This document shows positions 43,310-51,652 of a stretch of DNA of 64,000 bases, piece by piece; positions within the stretch are counted from its first letter, which is position 1, and the number at the start of each line of letters is the position of its first letter. The stretch spans positions 1 through 64,000 of the forward strand of contig NZ_JAIVFQ010000029.1 of NCBI RefSeq assembly GCF_020829495.1, given 5' to 3'. The position numbers were made by a program, and so were the translations under genes. The notes under the pieces were generated by a model. It was given only the letters and a program-made list of their open reading frames with translations. It had not been told where the DNA came from and searched no databases. The stretch is from Nostoc favosum CHAB5714 (GTDB lineage: Bacteria; Cyanobacteriota; Cyanobacteriia; Cyanobacteriales; Nostocaceae).

Positions 43310-44614
43310 TTAATATTTGAACTGATTGACGACTTTCTGCAAATCTACTGCCATTCGGGATAGTTCTGTGGCTGCCTCTAAGGTATTACTAGTTCCAGTA
43401 GTCGTACTTTGAGTATTAAGTGCCACAATTCCAATACTTTTGGCAATATCTGATGTTCCTTTGGCTGCCTCAGCCATATTTCGACCAATTTCATTTGTAG
43501 TTGCAGTTTGTTCCTCAATAGCGGTGGCGATGGTGCTTTGGAAGTCGTTGATTTGATTGATAATACTAGTAATCTGAGTGATGGCTTGAACGGCGCTTTT
43601 TGTATCTGTCTGAATTGCTTCAATTCGCAAGCTAATATCTTCAGTAGCACTTGCCGTTTGTTTGGCTAATTCTTTCACCTCGTTTGCGACTACGGCAAAT
43701 CCTCTACCTGCATCCCCGGCTCTAGCCGCCTCAATCGTAGCATTGAGTGCTAGCAAGTTTGTTTGCCCTGCGATCGAGGTAATGACTTTAATAACTTTGC
43801 CAATTTCGATGCTGCTTTGACCGAGTTTGTTAATTGTCTCGTTTGTGCGGTCAGCCGTTTTAACTGCCTCAGTCGTGACTTTTGCTCCTTCAGTAACGGT
43901 CTTAGCAATTTCTCGAATGCTAGCATTCATCTCTTCCACGGCAGTCACAACTGTATTGGTATTCTGACTTACTTGTTCAGCAGAGGCGGATGCAGAAGTG
44001 GCCTGTTCGGCTGTTTGTTCGGCGTTCTCAGTCATTTCTTTGCTGACTGCGGTCAGTTCTTCTGCCGAAGACGCAACTGCTGTTGCCACCTCTGTCATCT
44101 GTCTGATTGAAGACCTCAGGCTGCTAATCATCTGATTTGCATTATCCGTGAGCTGCTTAAACTCTCCTGCATTGCTTGCCTCGATTTGCTTGGACAAATT
44201 TCCTTGAGCAACGGCAAGGCTGACCTCATTAATACCTTTTATCTGCTCTCTTAAATTTGTAGACATCTGATTCAAGTTGTCGAGCGATTCTTTCCAACTC
44301 CCACCTGCTGCTTTGACAACGGCTTGAGAACCAAGCTTCCCTTGGATACCAATCTCGGATGCCAAGCGATTAACTTCGTTAGCAAAGTTTTGATTTAAAC
44401 TCACCAATTCATTAAAAACTGAGGTTATTTCACCCAGTTGATTATTCTCATCAGCCAAACGGACGGTAAAATCACCGTTTTTTGCAGCCTTAAGTGCTAT
44501 TAGTAACGCTTGCAATTGCACTTTTATCACACTGTCATCGGTCGGTTGCGAATCTGCACTATCCACCGAGGGAGATTTAGAGTTGGCTGTTTTCCCAGCC
44601 CGATTTGTAGTCAT
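43310..44614 (-). CDS. Soluble methyl-accepting chemotaxis protein
   Basis: 434 residues with no transmembrane segment. Two HAMP-like units (about 35-165; [40 protein letters not shown]) lead into a long coiled-coil signalling domain. The conserved tip is [20 protein letters not shown], then [17 protein letters not shown]. It recruits CheA and CheW. Lack of a sensor domain or membrane anchor suggests a cytoplasmic or partner-controlled receptor, as in phototaxis-type cyanobacterial clusters. Confidence 0.95.
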   Translation of the reverse strand: MTTNRAGKTANSKSPSVDSADSQPTDDSVIKVQLQALLIALKAAKNGDFTVRLADENNQLGEITSVFNELVSLNQNFANEVNRLASEIGIQGKLGSQAVVKAAGGSWKESLDNLNQMSTNLREQIKGINEVSLAVAQGNLSKQIEASNAGEFKQLTDNANQMISSLRSSIRQMTEVATAVASSAEELTAVSKEMTENAEQTAEQATSASASAEQVSQNTNTVVTAVEEMNASIREIAKTVTEGAKVTTEAVKTADRTNETINKLGQSSIEIGKVIKVITSIAGQTNLLALNATIEAARAGDAGRGFAVVANEVKELAKQTASATEDISLRIEAIQTDTKSAVQAITQITSIINQINDFQSTIATAIEEQTATTNEIGRNMAEAAKGTSDIAKSIGIVALNTQSTTTGTSNTLEAATELSRMAVDLQKVVNQFKY

Positions 44615-44647
44615 TGCAAAGCGCTCCTAAATTAATTACTCGATAAT

Positions 44648-45262
44648 CTAATTTGTTAAATTAACATCTAGAATTTTCTCGGCGTCTAGAACTAACAGAA
44701 ATCCGTCTGGGAGCGGGTAAGCTCCTGCTAGCATCTGACGCATTCTACCTTTTAACGTTGCGGGTGGGGGTTGAAAGGTGTTTTGTGCGAACTCTAAAAC
44801 ATCTCCCACATAATCGACCAGCAGACTGACTACTTCATGATCAGAACACACAATGATATTAAATCCCTGGGCTGCATCTACCTGACTTTTCACGTGATTT
44901 GGAAAGCCTCTCTCCAAACCTCTCTCCTTGAAGGAGAGAGGCTTTGAATTCTCCCCCTTCCCTGGTAGGGAAGGGGGTTGGGGGGTTAGGTTTCGCGTTG
45001 GTTTTTCCACATAGCTTGAAAAGTCAGGCTCATCTACAAGTTTTGTAGTTGATTGTGTCTGCGGTTCGCTCATCTCTAATCGACGCTGCAAATCGATGAC
45101 AGTAATAATTTGTCCACGTAAATTAATCAACCCACAGATATCTGGTGGTGCCAAAGGTACACGAGTCATTGCTTGTGGACGAATCACTTCTTGAACGTGT
45201 TGCACGTCAATACCAAAGTAAACTCCTTTGAGAAAAAATGTGCAAATTTGTTGTTCAGCCAT
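44648..45262 (-). CDS. cheW: CheW adaptor with an in-frame MITE-encoded insert
   Basis: 204 residues; an ordinary CheW is about 150. The CheW fold is seen at 1-77 (FGIDVQHVQEVIRPQAMTRV; INLRGQIITVIDLQRRLEM) and 130-204 (VCSDHEVVSLLVDYVGDVLE; LLVLDAEKILDVN). Residues about 78-129 are encoded by a MITE (44881-45028) and read PTRNLTPQPPSLPGKGENSK. Without the insert the sequence would join KLVDAAQGFN. The insert falls in a surface loop position between sheets, so function may survive. The start overlaps the cheA stop by eight bases. Confidence 0.92.
   Translation of the reverse strand: MAEQQICTFFLKGVYFGIDVQHVQEVIRPQAMTRVPLAPPDICGLINLRGQIITVIDLQRRLEMSEPQTQSTTKLVDEPDFSSYVEKPTRNLTPQPPSLPGKGENSKPLSFKERGLERGFPNHVKSQVDAAQGFNIIVCSDHEVVSLLVDYVGDVLEFAQNTFQPPPATLKGRMRQMLAGAYPLPDGFLLVLDAEKILDVNLTN
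44881..45028. mobile_element. 148-bp MITE within cheW
   Basis: Ends CCTGACTTTTCACG (44881) and TTGAAAAGTCAGG (to 45028). Flanks ctgcatcta (44872-44880) and ct-catcta (45029-45036) are a 9-bp target duplication with one base lost in the right copy. 148 + 9 - 1 = 156 bases, exactly 52 codons, so the one-base loss keeps cheW in frame. The intact sister copy at 61509-61656 is also 148 bp. Confidence 0.88.
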
Positions 45263-47462
45263 GAGTCGCTAGTTGCAGCAAATGAGGGTTAGCAATCCGA
45301 ATTACAGTCTCAATGTCAAGAATTTCTGTGATTTGTCTTTGAATTACAGCACAGAAAAGCACACCAGGTCTACTAGGGATACCTTTAATGGTTAGTGGTT
45401 CTTCCACAATATCAAGAATACGATCGACCACTAGCCCAACACTGAGTTCTGAGTATGGAGAGACAATAATTATCTGGAGCGTTTCTGCAACTGTCGCCAA
45501 AGCCTGATCATTAAGGTGATTACGATCGCCATCGCAAAATATCTTGTGAAGATCAATTAGCGGCAGAATTTGACCGTAAGACTGGAAGACATCCTGATTA
45601 GCCACTTTTTCGACAGCAGAAGCAAGAATTTCTTCGAGCCGAAATGCGAGCGCTAGTGGAATGCCCATGCGTGCGCCTTGGGGGCCCTCAAACAGCAAAA
45701 TTGTTTGGCGTGAGCCTCCTTGCTCTTGGCTATTTGCAGCATTTTCGCTCAACAATTGCTTTTGTTTGGCGGTTATACCAGTTCGGTTTGCCAGACCGAC
45801 AACATCAATAATTAATGCCACTGTGCCATCTCCTAAAACGGTGGCTCCTGCAAATAGGGATAGTGCCTTTAACTGTCTTCCTAAAGGTTTAACTACAATA
45901 TCTTGAATGTCTTCAATTGTGTCTACGACCAGTCCAAAGCGATAATTATCAACTTGCACAATTACCAGACTGAGCGTTTCTAAGTTGCTGACACTATCCT
46001 GTTGCAATACTTCGTTGAGATAAATCAAGGGTACAAGATTACCCCGCAAGCGATACACAGGCACATCGTATAATATCTCAATACTATTGAGTGCTTCTAG
46101 GCGTACTAGCTCTTGTAGACTCGCTTGGGAAATAGCATAGCGATCGCCCCCACTAGTGACAATCAATGCTGGAATAATTGCCAATGTCAAGGGAATCTTG
46201 ATTTTAAAAGTCGTTCCTTGTCCCTGTTGGCTGTAAATTTCAACCGTTCCGTTAATCTTCTCAATATTACTCTTGACAATATCCATCCCAACCCCTCGCC
46301 CGGAAAGGTGAGTTACCTGTTCAGCAGTCGAGAAGCCGGATAAAAAAATTAAGTTCATCGCTTCTGACTCGCTCATGGTTGCAGCCTGCACAGCGCTCAC
46401 TAAACCAAGTTGCTGCGCTCGCCCTTTCAGCCGTTCTAAATTCAGACCGCGACCATCATCGCCAATTTCAATATTGACTTTGCCGCTTTCGTGAAAGGCT
46501 CTGAGAAATAGCCGTCCTAAGCTTGGCTTTCCACAAGCAACCCGCTCGGCTGGTAATTCAATTCCATGATCGATGCAGTTGCGTAATAAGTGCGTCAAGG
46601 GGTCTTTAATTGTTTCAATAATACTTTTGTCTAGTTCAGTATCTGCCCCCTCCATCTCTACTTCAACTTCTTTACCGGAAGCGATCGCTAAATCGCGGGT
46701 GACGCGAGGAAACTTTTGCCAAATGGAACTAATTGGTTGCAGGCGAGTTTTCATCACCCCTTCTTGCAACTCGGCTGTAAGTAGGCTCAGGTGCTGGCAG
46801 GTAGCAGCAAAACCATTATCCTTAAACTTCGTACTAAATCCGATTACCTGGTTACGCGCTAAAACGAGTTCACCCACTAGGTTCATCATCTGATCTAGCA
46901 GATTAACATTGACTCGGATATAAGCAGATTCTGATGTTGTCGAAGTTGATATTTCTGTGAGTTCGTGATTGAAAGACTCAACAGACTCACTACCTGCTGG
47001 ATCTTTTTGAGCTTCTGCATCTATTTGTGGCGTTTGGGTATTAACAGATTGAGAGGCTTTTGGAGTCTGTTTAGTTTCTGACAATTGGGTTAAAGCCCCA
47101 ATTATTGCTGAATAATCGCGATCGCCCTCATGCTTTGTAGCTTGAATTTGAGACAGAATTTGCCGAATGCTGTCAACTGTTTGTAGTAAAGTACTAATAA
47201 TGTCAGGGGTGATTGCTAGCTGGCGATCGCGCAGACACGAGAGCAAATTCTCTCCAGCATGAGCAAGTGATTCTAAATTAGGAAACGGTAAAAAACCGCA
47301 ATTTCCTTTAAGCGTATGGAGTGAGCGATAAATCCGAACTAATGCTTCTCCATTACCAGATGCTTTCTCTAGCTCAATAATATCGCCTTCAATTTGATTC
47401 AAGTTCTCATAGCTTTCAACGAGAAATGCTTCTATATCATCGTCAATTTCATTTAACTCCAT
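45255..47462 (-). CDS. cheA: Chemotaxis histidine kinase CheA with two CheW-like domains
   Basis: 735 residues. An HPt domain at 1-110 has phosphorylated His49 (SLHTLKGNCGF). A linker (about 125-180) follows without a clear P2 domain. The dimerisation helices (LDQMMNLVGELVLARNQVIG) are followed by the ATP-binding domain (HLLRNCIDHGIELP, IGDDGRGLN, LSGRGVGMDIVKSNIEKING). Two CheW-like domains end the protein (about 430-560 and 580-725). Doubled CheW domains are unusual and may link more receptors. First gene of the leftward operon. Confidence 0.96.
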   Translation of the reverse strand: MELNEIDDDIEAFLVESYENLNQIEGDIIELEKASGNGEALVRIYRSLHTLKGNCGFLPFPNLESLAHAGENLLSCLRDRQLAITPDIISTLLQTVDSIRQILSQIQATKHEGDRDYSAIIGALTQLSETKQTPKASQSVNTQTPQIDAEAQKDPAGSESVESFNHELTEISTSTTSESAYIRVNVNLLDQMMNLVGELVLARNQVIGFSTKFKDNGFAATCQHLSLLTAELQEGVMKTRLQPISSIWQKFPRVTRDLAIASGKEVEVEMEGADTELDKSIIETIKDPLTHLLRNCIDHGIELPAERVACGKPSLGRLFLRAFHESGKVNIEIGDDGRGLNLERLKGRAQQLGLVSAVQAATMSESEAMNLIFLSGFSTAEQVTHLSGRGVGMDIVKSNIEKINGTVEIYSQQGQGTTFKIKIPLTLAIIPALIVTSGGDRYAISQASLQELVRLEALNSIEILYDVPVYRLRGNLVPLIYLNEVLQQDSVSNLETLSLVIVQVDNYRFGLVVDTIEDIQDIVVKPLGRQLKALSLFAGATVLGDGTVALIIDVVGLANRTGITAKQKQLLSENAANSQEQGGSRQTILLFEGPQGARMGIPLALAFRLEEILASAVEKVANQDVFQSYGQILPLIDLHKIFCDGDRNHLNDQALATVAETLQIIIVSPYSELSVGLVVDRILDIVEEPLTIKGIPSRPGVLFCAVIQRQITEILDIETVIRIANPHLLQLATHG

Positions 47463-47637
47463 TGGTTAATAAAGTAAAGTTTTATATATTTTACTTTAAT
47501 ACTAATTTAATATTCCACCTCACCAATCTCTATCTAAAGAGAGATGTTTGGCTTTTCTCCGGTTGAAGACATTATATTTGCCCTAATGATATAGTTAAAA
47601 GACAGGCAATGTTCTCGTTGCCATTCAACTTAAACTT
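47463..47637. other. Leader region of the cheA operon
   Basis: AT-rich spacer with no gene and no strong promoter that could be assigned by eye. It lies between cheA and a transposase relic. Confidence 0.35.
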
Positions 47638-47921
47638 TCAACAATAGTCGTCGTCAAGACAGACAGTGTTACAAGTGCAAACAATGCGACGTGCGTTCCG
47701 CCCCGCTTCTCTACGAGACGCTACGCGAACGCTAACGTCAGTTTCTCTAATTTTACCAACCTTGGTACTACTCAAACGATGTCAAGCAGGTATACCTCAA
47801 AATGTATCTTAATGCCATAAGCGTGCGAGAAATCCAGCAAGTAACCGATATCCAACACACAACAATTGTGCGTTGGCAACGGATAGGAAAGCTGGAATTA
47901 GACCGAATTTTAAATACTTAA
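47638..47921 (+). pseudogene. IS1-family transposase N-terminal remnant
   Basis: Two separated pieces are recognisable. SRRQDRQCYKCKQC (about 47645-47689) fits the zinc finger of IS1 InsA-like proteins. YYSNDVKQVYLKMYLNAISV plus REIQQVTDIQHTTIVRWQR (about 47766-47886) fits the helix-turn-helix region. A short dispersed repeat (47706-47728) and frame changes lie between them, and the catalytic half is absent. No inverted repeats were identified. Confidence 0.65.
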
Positions 47922-48132
47922 CAAAATTTTAAAAGTTCCCATTATTAATAATTTTAGCTCCCCAGCATACCATTATAGTTTTAGCGAGTTTGATAATTTT
48001 TCCGAAACTCTCATTATTGATAATTGTAAAATTATATTTATTTATTATTTAATTGATTATTTTTAATTAATAATATAGGCTAATTAGTCTAAATCAAGAA
48101 TTATTAAGCTAAAGCATAAAAGGATAAAGCTG

Positions 48133-48498
48133 ATGGCAATGGTTTTGATTATCGATGATGCAGCTTTTTCTCGCAGAATGATCCGTAAGTTTCTGCAAAT
48201 CGATGGTTATGAAATTATCGAAGCAACTAATGGGCGTGAGGGATTAGAAATGGTTTACAACCATAAGCCAAATTGTGTATTAGCGGATCTTCTCATGCCA
48301 GATATGAATGGGTTTGAATTTCTGAAAGCTATGCAAGATAAAGAATTAAAAATTCCGACCATTATCATTTCTGCCGATATCCAAGATGGGGCACGCAATC
48401 AAAGTTATAACTTGGGGGCAGTCAACTTTATTAATAAACCGCCTAAAGAAAGTGAATTGCGAAAGGCAGTCCAGCAAGTTCTTAATACCAAGGAATAA
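48133..48498 (+). CDS. cheY: CheY-like response regulator
   Basis: 121 residues, a lone receiver domain. Acidic pair Asp8-Asp9, phospho-acceptor Asp52 (VLADLLMPDMNG), Ser80 and Lys102 (INKPPK) are all present. It would carry the CheA phosphate to the output. First gene of the rightward cheY-cheC-kinase set, seven bases before cheC. Confidence 0.93.
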   Translation: MAMVLIIDDAAFSRRMIRKFLQIDGYEIIEATNGREGLEMVYNHKPNCVLADLLMPDMNGFEFLKAMQDKELKIPTIIISADIQDGARNQSYNLGAVNFINKPPKESELRKAVQQVLNTKE

Positions 48499-48504
48499 GT
48501 TTTC

Positions 48505-49113
48505 ATGAATGTGACAGAAGAAGAACTGGATGCCCTGCAAGAGTTAATTAATATTGGAGTCGGTCGAGCAGCAAGCCTACTTAATGAAATGGTAGACTCT
48601 CACATTCGTCTGAAAATTCCGGTTGTTAAAGTGTTAACTGCTACCGATGCCTATCAAGAATTAACAAAACGATTTCATGATGATACTTTAGCATCGGTAA
48701 AACTACGCTTTACAGGCTCTTTCTATGGCACTGCTAGCTTAATTTTTCCAACTGACAGCGCATCAACATTGGTTGCAGTCCTTACAGGCGAAAAGCCAGG
48801 ATCGGCTGACCTAGATACGGTGAAAATTGGCACTCTGAGCGAAATTGGTAACATTGTCATAAATGGGGTAATGGGTTCACTCAGTAATGTGCTAAAGAGG
48901 CATCTAAACTACACATTGCCCGTTTATTTAGAAGATACCCTTGAAAATTTATTATTATCTGCATACGAGAGCGATTCAAAAATCTTACTGGCACAAGCTA
49001 GTTTCACAATTGAACGCTTAGAAATTATCGGAGATATTATTTTAATCTTTCTAGTGGGTACTTTTGATGCGCTCATCAATGCAATGAATGAGGAAATTGG
49101 AATAATCCAATAA
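48505..49113 (+). CDS. cheC: CheC-type CheY-P phosphatase
   Basis: 202 residues. Two phosphatase helices with E-x2-N are seen: LDALQELINIGVGRAASLLN near the N-terminus and LSEIGNIVINGVMGSLSNVL near the middle. Two active sites are typical of CheC. It dephosphorylates CheY-P and resets signalling. Follows cheY at seven bases, so co-translated. Confidence 0.9.
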   Translation: MNVTEEELDALQELINIGVGRAASLLNEMVDSHIRLKIPVVKVLTATDAYQELTKRFHDDTLASVKLRFTGSFYGTASLIFPTDSASTLVAVLTGEKPGSADLDTVKIGTLSEIGNIVINGVMGSLSNVLKRHLNYTLPVYLEDTLENLLLSAYESDSKILLAQASFTIERLEIIGDIILIFLVGTFDALINAMNEEIGIIQ

Positions 49114-49133
49114 TATAATATTAGCAAAAATCG

Positions 49134-50780
49134 GTGAAAAAAGTCTTAAAAAACTTTGAGAATACAATGAATATAATTGAACAAGCTCAGGAAAAATTTA
49201 GCCTTTTAGATAAAATTCCTTTAGGAGCTTTTGTTCTACAGTCAGATTATATTGTTATCTTCTGGAACTGCTGCTTAGAGGAATGGACAAAAATTCCGAA
49301 AAGCCAGATTTTGGGAAATTCTATTCATGAATATTTTCCTCATCTGAATCAACCTCGTTATGCTAGCCGTTTGTACCAAATTTTTCAAGGCGGGCCTCCG
49401 ACAATTTTTTCTTCTCAACTACATAAGTATATCATTCCAGTACCTATATCCAAAGATAAATACCGTATTCAACACACAACTGTTACTGCTGTGTCTGCGT
49501 TGGATGGAGATAGATTTTATGCTCTGTTTTCAATTGAAGATTTGACAGATTTAACGTTCCGAGTTCAAGAATATAAAAATCTACGCGATCAGGCTCTAGC
49601 AATAGCAGAACAACGTCAACAGGCGAAAGAAGCTGCTGAGACAGCAAACCGAATTAAAGATGAATTTTTAGCAATTGTTTCTCATGAACTTCGTTCTCCT
49701 CTTAATCCAATTTTGGGCTGGGCAAAGCTACTGAAAAATCGCTCATTAAACGAAGCTACTACTGTGCGTGCCCTTGAGACAATCGAACGAAATGCTGAAC
49801 TACAAGCTCAGTTGATTGAAGATTTGTTGGATATCTCTCGCATTCTCCAGGGCAAGCTAGCACTTAATTTAGAAACGGTTAATCTTGTTTTTACTATTGA
49901 AGCTGCCTTAGAGACAGTGCAATTAGCAGCAGAAGCAAAATCTATTCAAATTAATCTTCATTTGGATAGAGAAATTGGACAGGTGAAGGGTGATAGTAAT
50001 CGTATTCAACAAATTATTTGGAATCTGCTCTCTAACGCTGTTAAATTCACACCATCCGGTGGACAGGTTGAAGTCTACTTAGAACAGATTAGTTCTGAGG
50101 TAGAACTGAGAGTTACTGACACGGGTAAAGGTATTAGTCCTGACTTTCTGCCACACGTATTTGAGTATTTCCGTCAGGCAGATAGTCGTACAACCAGAAG
50201 TTTTGGTGGACTAGGACTTGGTTTGGCGATTGTGCGCCAACTTGTCGAGTTACATGGCGGTACAGTTTTGGCAGAGAGCTTAGGAGAAGGGCAAGGTGCG
50301 ACATTTACAGTTACCCTACCCGTGTTTCAACATCTGGAATTAGGAAGGGAAAATCACAATGTATTAGACGATTCCTATCCATCCTGTATGCTTTATGCTC
50401 CACTAGAAGGAATACGTTTGTTAGTTGTAGATGATAATGCTGATACCCGTGAGTTTCTGGCTTTTCTATTAGAACAGCAGGGAGCAATCGTGACGATCGC
50501 AGCATCTGCCACTGAAGCACTTACTGCAATTATGCAGTCAAAGCCAGATTTGCTGTTAAGCGATTTAGGTATGCCAAATCTTGACGGTTACACTTTGATC
50601 AGAAAGTTACGAGCAATGCCCGCCAATTTAGGTGGACAAATTCCCGCGATCGCCCTAACTGCTTACGCCGCAGAAACGACACAAAAACAGGTTTTTACAG
50701 CCGGATTTCAACTCCACATTGCTAAACCAGCCGATCCTGCCAAACTGGTAGCTGCGATCGCAGCCCTTGTTAAAAGCTAA
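49134..50780 (+). CDS. Hybrid histidine kinase (PAS-like, HisKA, HATPase, receiver)
   Basis: 548 residues from GTG 49134. ATG 49167 is an alternative start and neither has a strong ribosome site. A PAS-like sensor (about 15-140; LDKIPLGAFVLQSDYIVIFW) is followed by a coiled coil. HisKA has His184 (IVSHELRSPLNPILGWAKLL). HATPase has NLLSNAVKFTPSGGQVEV, DTGKGI and GGLGLGLAIVRQL. The C-terminal receiver (about 428-545) has DD in LLVVDDNADT and Asp in LLLSDLGMPNLDG. No membrane segment, so a cytosolic sensor. Last gene of the cheY-cheC set. Confidence 0.94.
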   Translation: MKKVLKNFENTMNIIEQAQEKFSLLDKIPLGAFVLQSDYIVIFWNCCLEEWTKIPKSQILGNSIHEYFPHLNQPRYASRLYQIFQGGPPTIFSSQLHKYIIPVPISKDKYRIQHTTVTAVSALDGDRFYALFSIEDLTDLTFRVQEYKNLRDQALAIAEQRQQAKEAAETANRIKDEFLAIVSHELRSPLNPILGWAKLLKNRSLNEATTVRALETIERNAELQAQLIEDLLDISRILQGKLALNLETVNLVFTIEAALETVQLAAEAKSIQINLHLDREIGQVKGDSNRIQQIIWNLLSNAVKFTPSGGQVEVYLEQISSEVELRVTDTGKGISPDFLPHVFEYFRQADSRTTRSFGGLGLGLAIVRQLVELHGGTVLAESLGEGQGATFTVTLPVFQHLELGRENHNVLDDSYPSCMLYAPLEGIRLLVVDDNADTREFLAFLLEQQGAIVTIAASATEALTAIMQSKPDLLLSDLGMPNLDGYTLIRKLRAMPANLGGQIPAIALTAYAAETTQKQVFTAGFQLHIAKPADPAKLVAAIAALVKS

Positions 50781-50860
50781 AAGCTGCAAAAATCGGCGTT
50801 GCTGATTAATCGGATGAATTTTGTTTCGCGTAAAGGCGCAAAGACGCAAAGAATCTACCT

Positions 50861-50965
50861 TTAGGGACTTCCAGAAAATAAATTATCCAATTTACTCAGA
50901 TAATATTTTTCTTTCTCCCCCTGCCTACACCGCGATAGGATATTTTTTTAGTTGGAAGTCCCTTA
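50861..50965. mobile_element. 105-bp MITE with AGGGACTTCCA ends
   Basis: AGGGACTTCCA (50863-50873) is inverted at 50953-50963, with TTA on the outside at both borders. The centre is AT-rich with CCCCCTGCC low complexity. Directly upstream lie CGCAAAGACGCAAAG repeats. Confidence 0.6.
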
Positions 50966-50977
50966 GTAGGCGTAGCC

Positions 50978-51140
50978 CCAATACCGTTCGGTTAAGGAAT
51001 TTTTTGGTTGAGGCAGGCTGTTCTTGAGCAGGGGGAGAAGAGAAGCTGTTCTTGAGAGAAGAATTGCTGAACAATAACCTTCTTTCCTCAAGAGCCTCAA
51101 GAGCCTCAAGAGCCTCCCCTGCTTATCCGAACGGTATTGG
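50978..51140. mobile_element. 163-bp MITE with CCAATACCGTTCGG ends, inserted in a small repeat
   Basis: CCAATACCGTTCGG (50978-50991) is inverted at 51127-51140. The flanks share gcgtagcc (50970-50977 and 51141-51148), an 8-bp target duplication. The target is itself a small dispersed repeat of the GCG...ATCGC class. The interior has three tandem copies of CAAGAGCCT. The ends resemble those at 2589-2703. Confidence 0.8.
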
Positions 51141-51204
51141 GCGTAGCCCGTCGTAGACATCGCTTTGCTTGCAATGACGAAAATACGTTCAATTTGCGTA
51201 AGTC

Positions 51205-51530
51205 CTATAAACGTTGAAATATTTGTTACTAACATCGAAGCATTTGTTGCAAACGTTGAAACATTTATTGCGAATGTTTAAGCATTTGTTGGAAATGTTT
51301 GAACATTTGTTGCTAGCATCGAAGCATTTGTTATAAACGTTTAAACATTTGTTGCAAAGGTTTAAGCATTTGCTGGAAATCTTCAAACATTTGTTGCAAA
51401 GGTTTGAAGATTTATTGCAAATATTTGAATATTTGTTATAAACGTTTAAACATTTGTTGCTAGCATCGAAGCATTTGTTACAAACGTTGAAATATTTGTT
51501 GCTAGCATCGAAGTTTTTGTTACCAACGGT
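51205..51530. repeat. Degenerate 21-bp tandem repeat, about 15 units
   Basis: Units such as AACGTTGAAATATTTGTTGC, AACATTTGTTGCTAGCATCG and GCATTTGTTGCAAAGGTTTA follow at 21-base spacing with many substitutions. The reverse frame is open (NKCFDAS/NKCLNVY heptapeptides) but lacks any start context. It precedes the TPR gene. Confidence 0.85.
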
Positions 51531-51652
51531 AAAAGGGACTGGGGATTGGGGACAAGCTCTTGAGCAGGGAGCAGGGGAGAAGTTGCAGTAAGTCTTTCCC
51601 CAGACCTTTGCCCCTCTGCCTCTTGTGCCCAATGCCCAATGCCCAATGCCCA

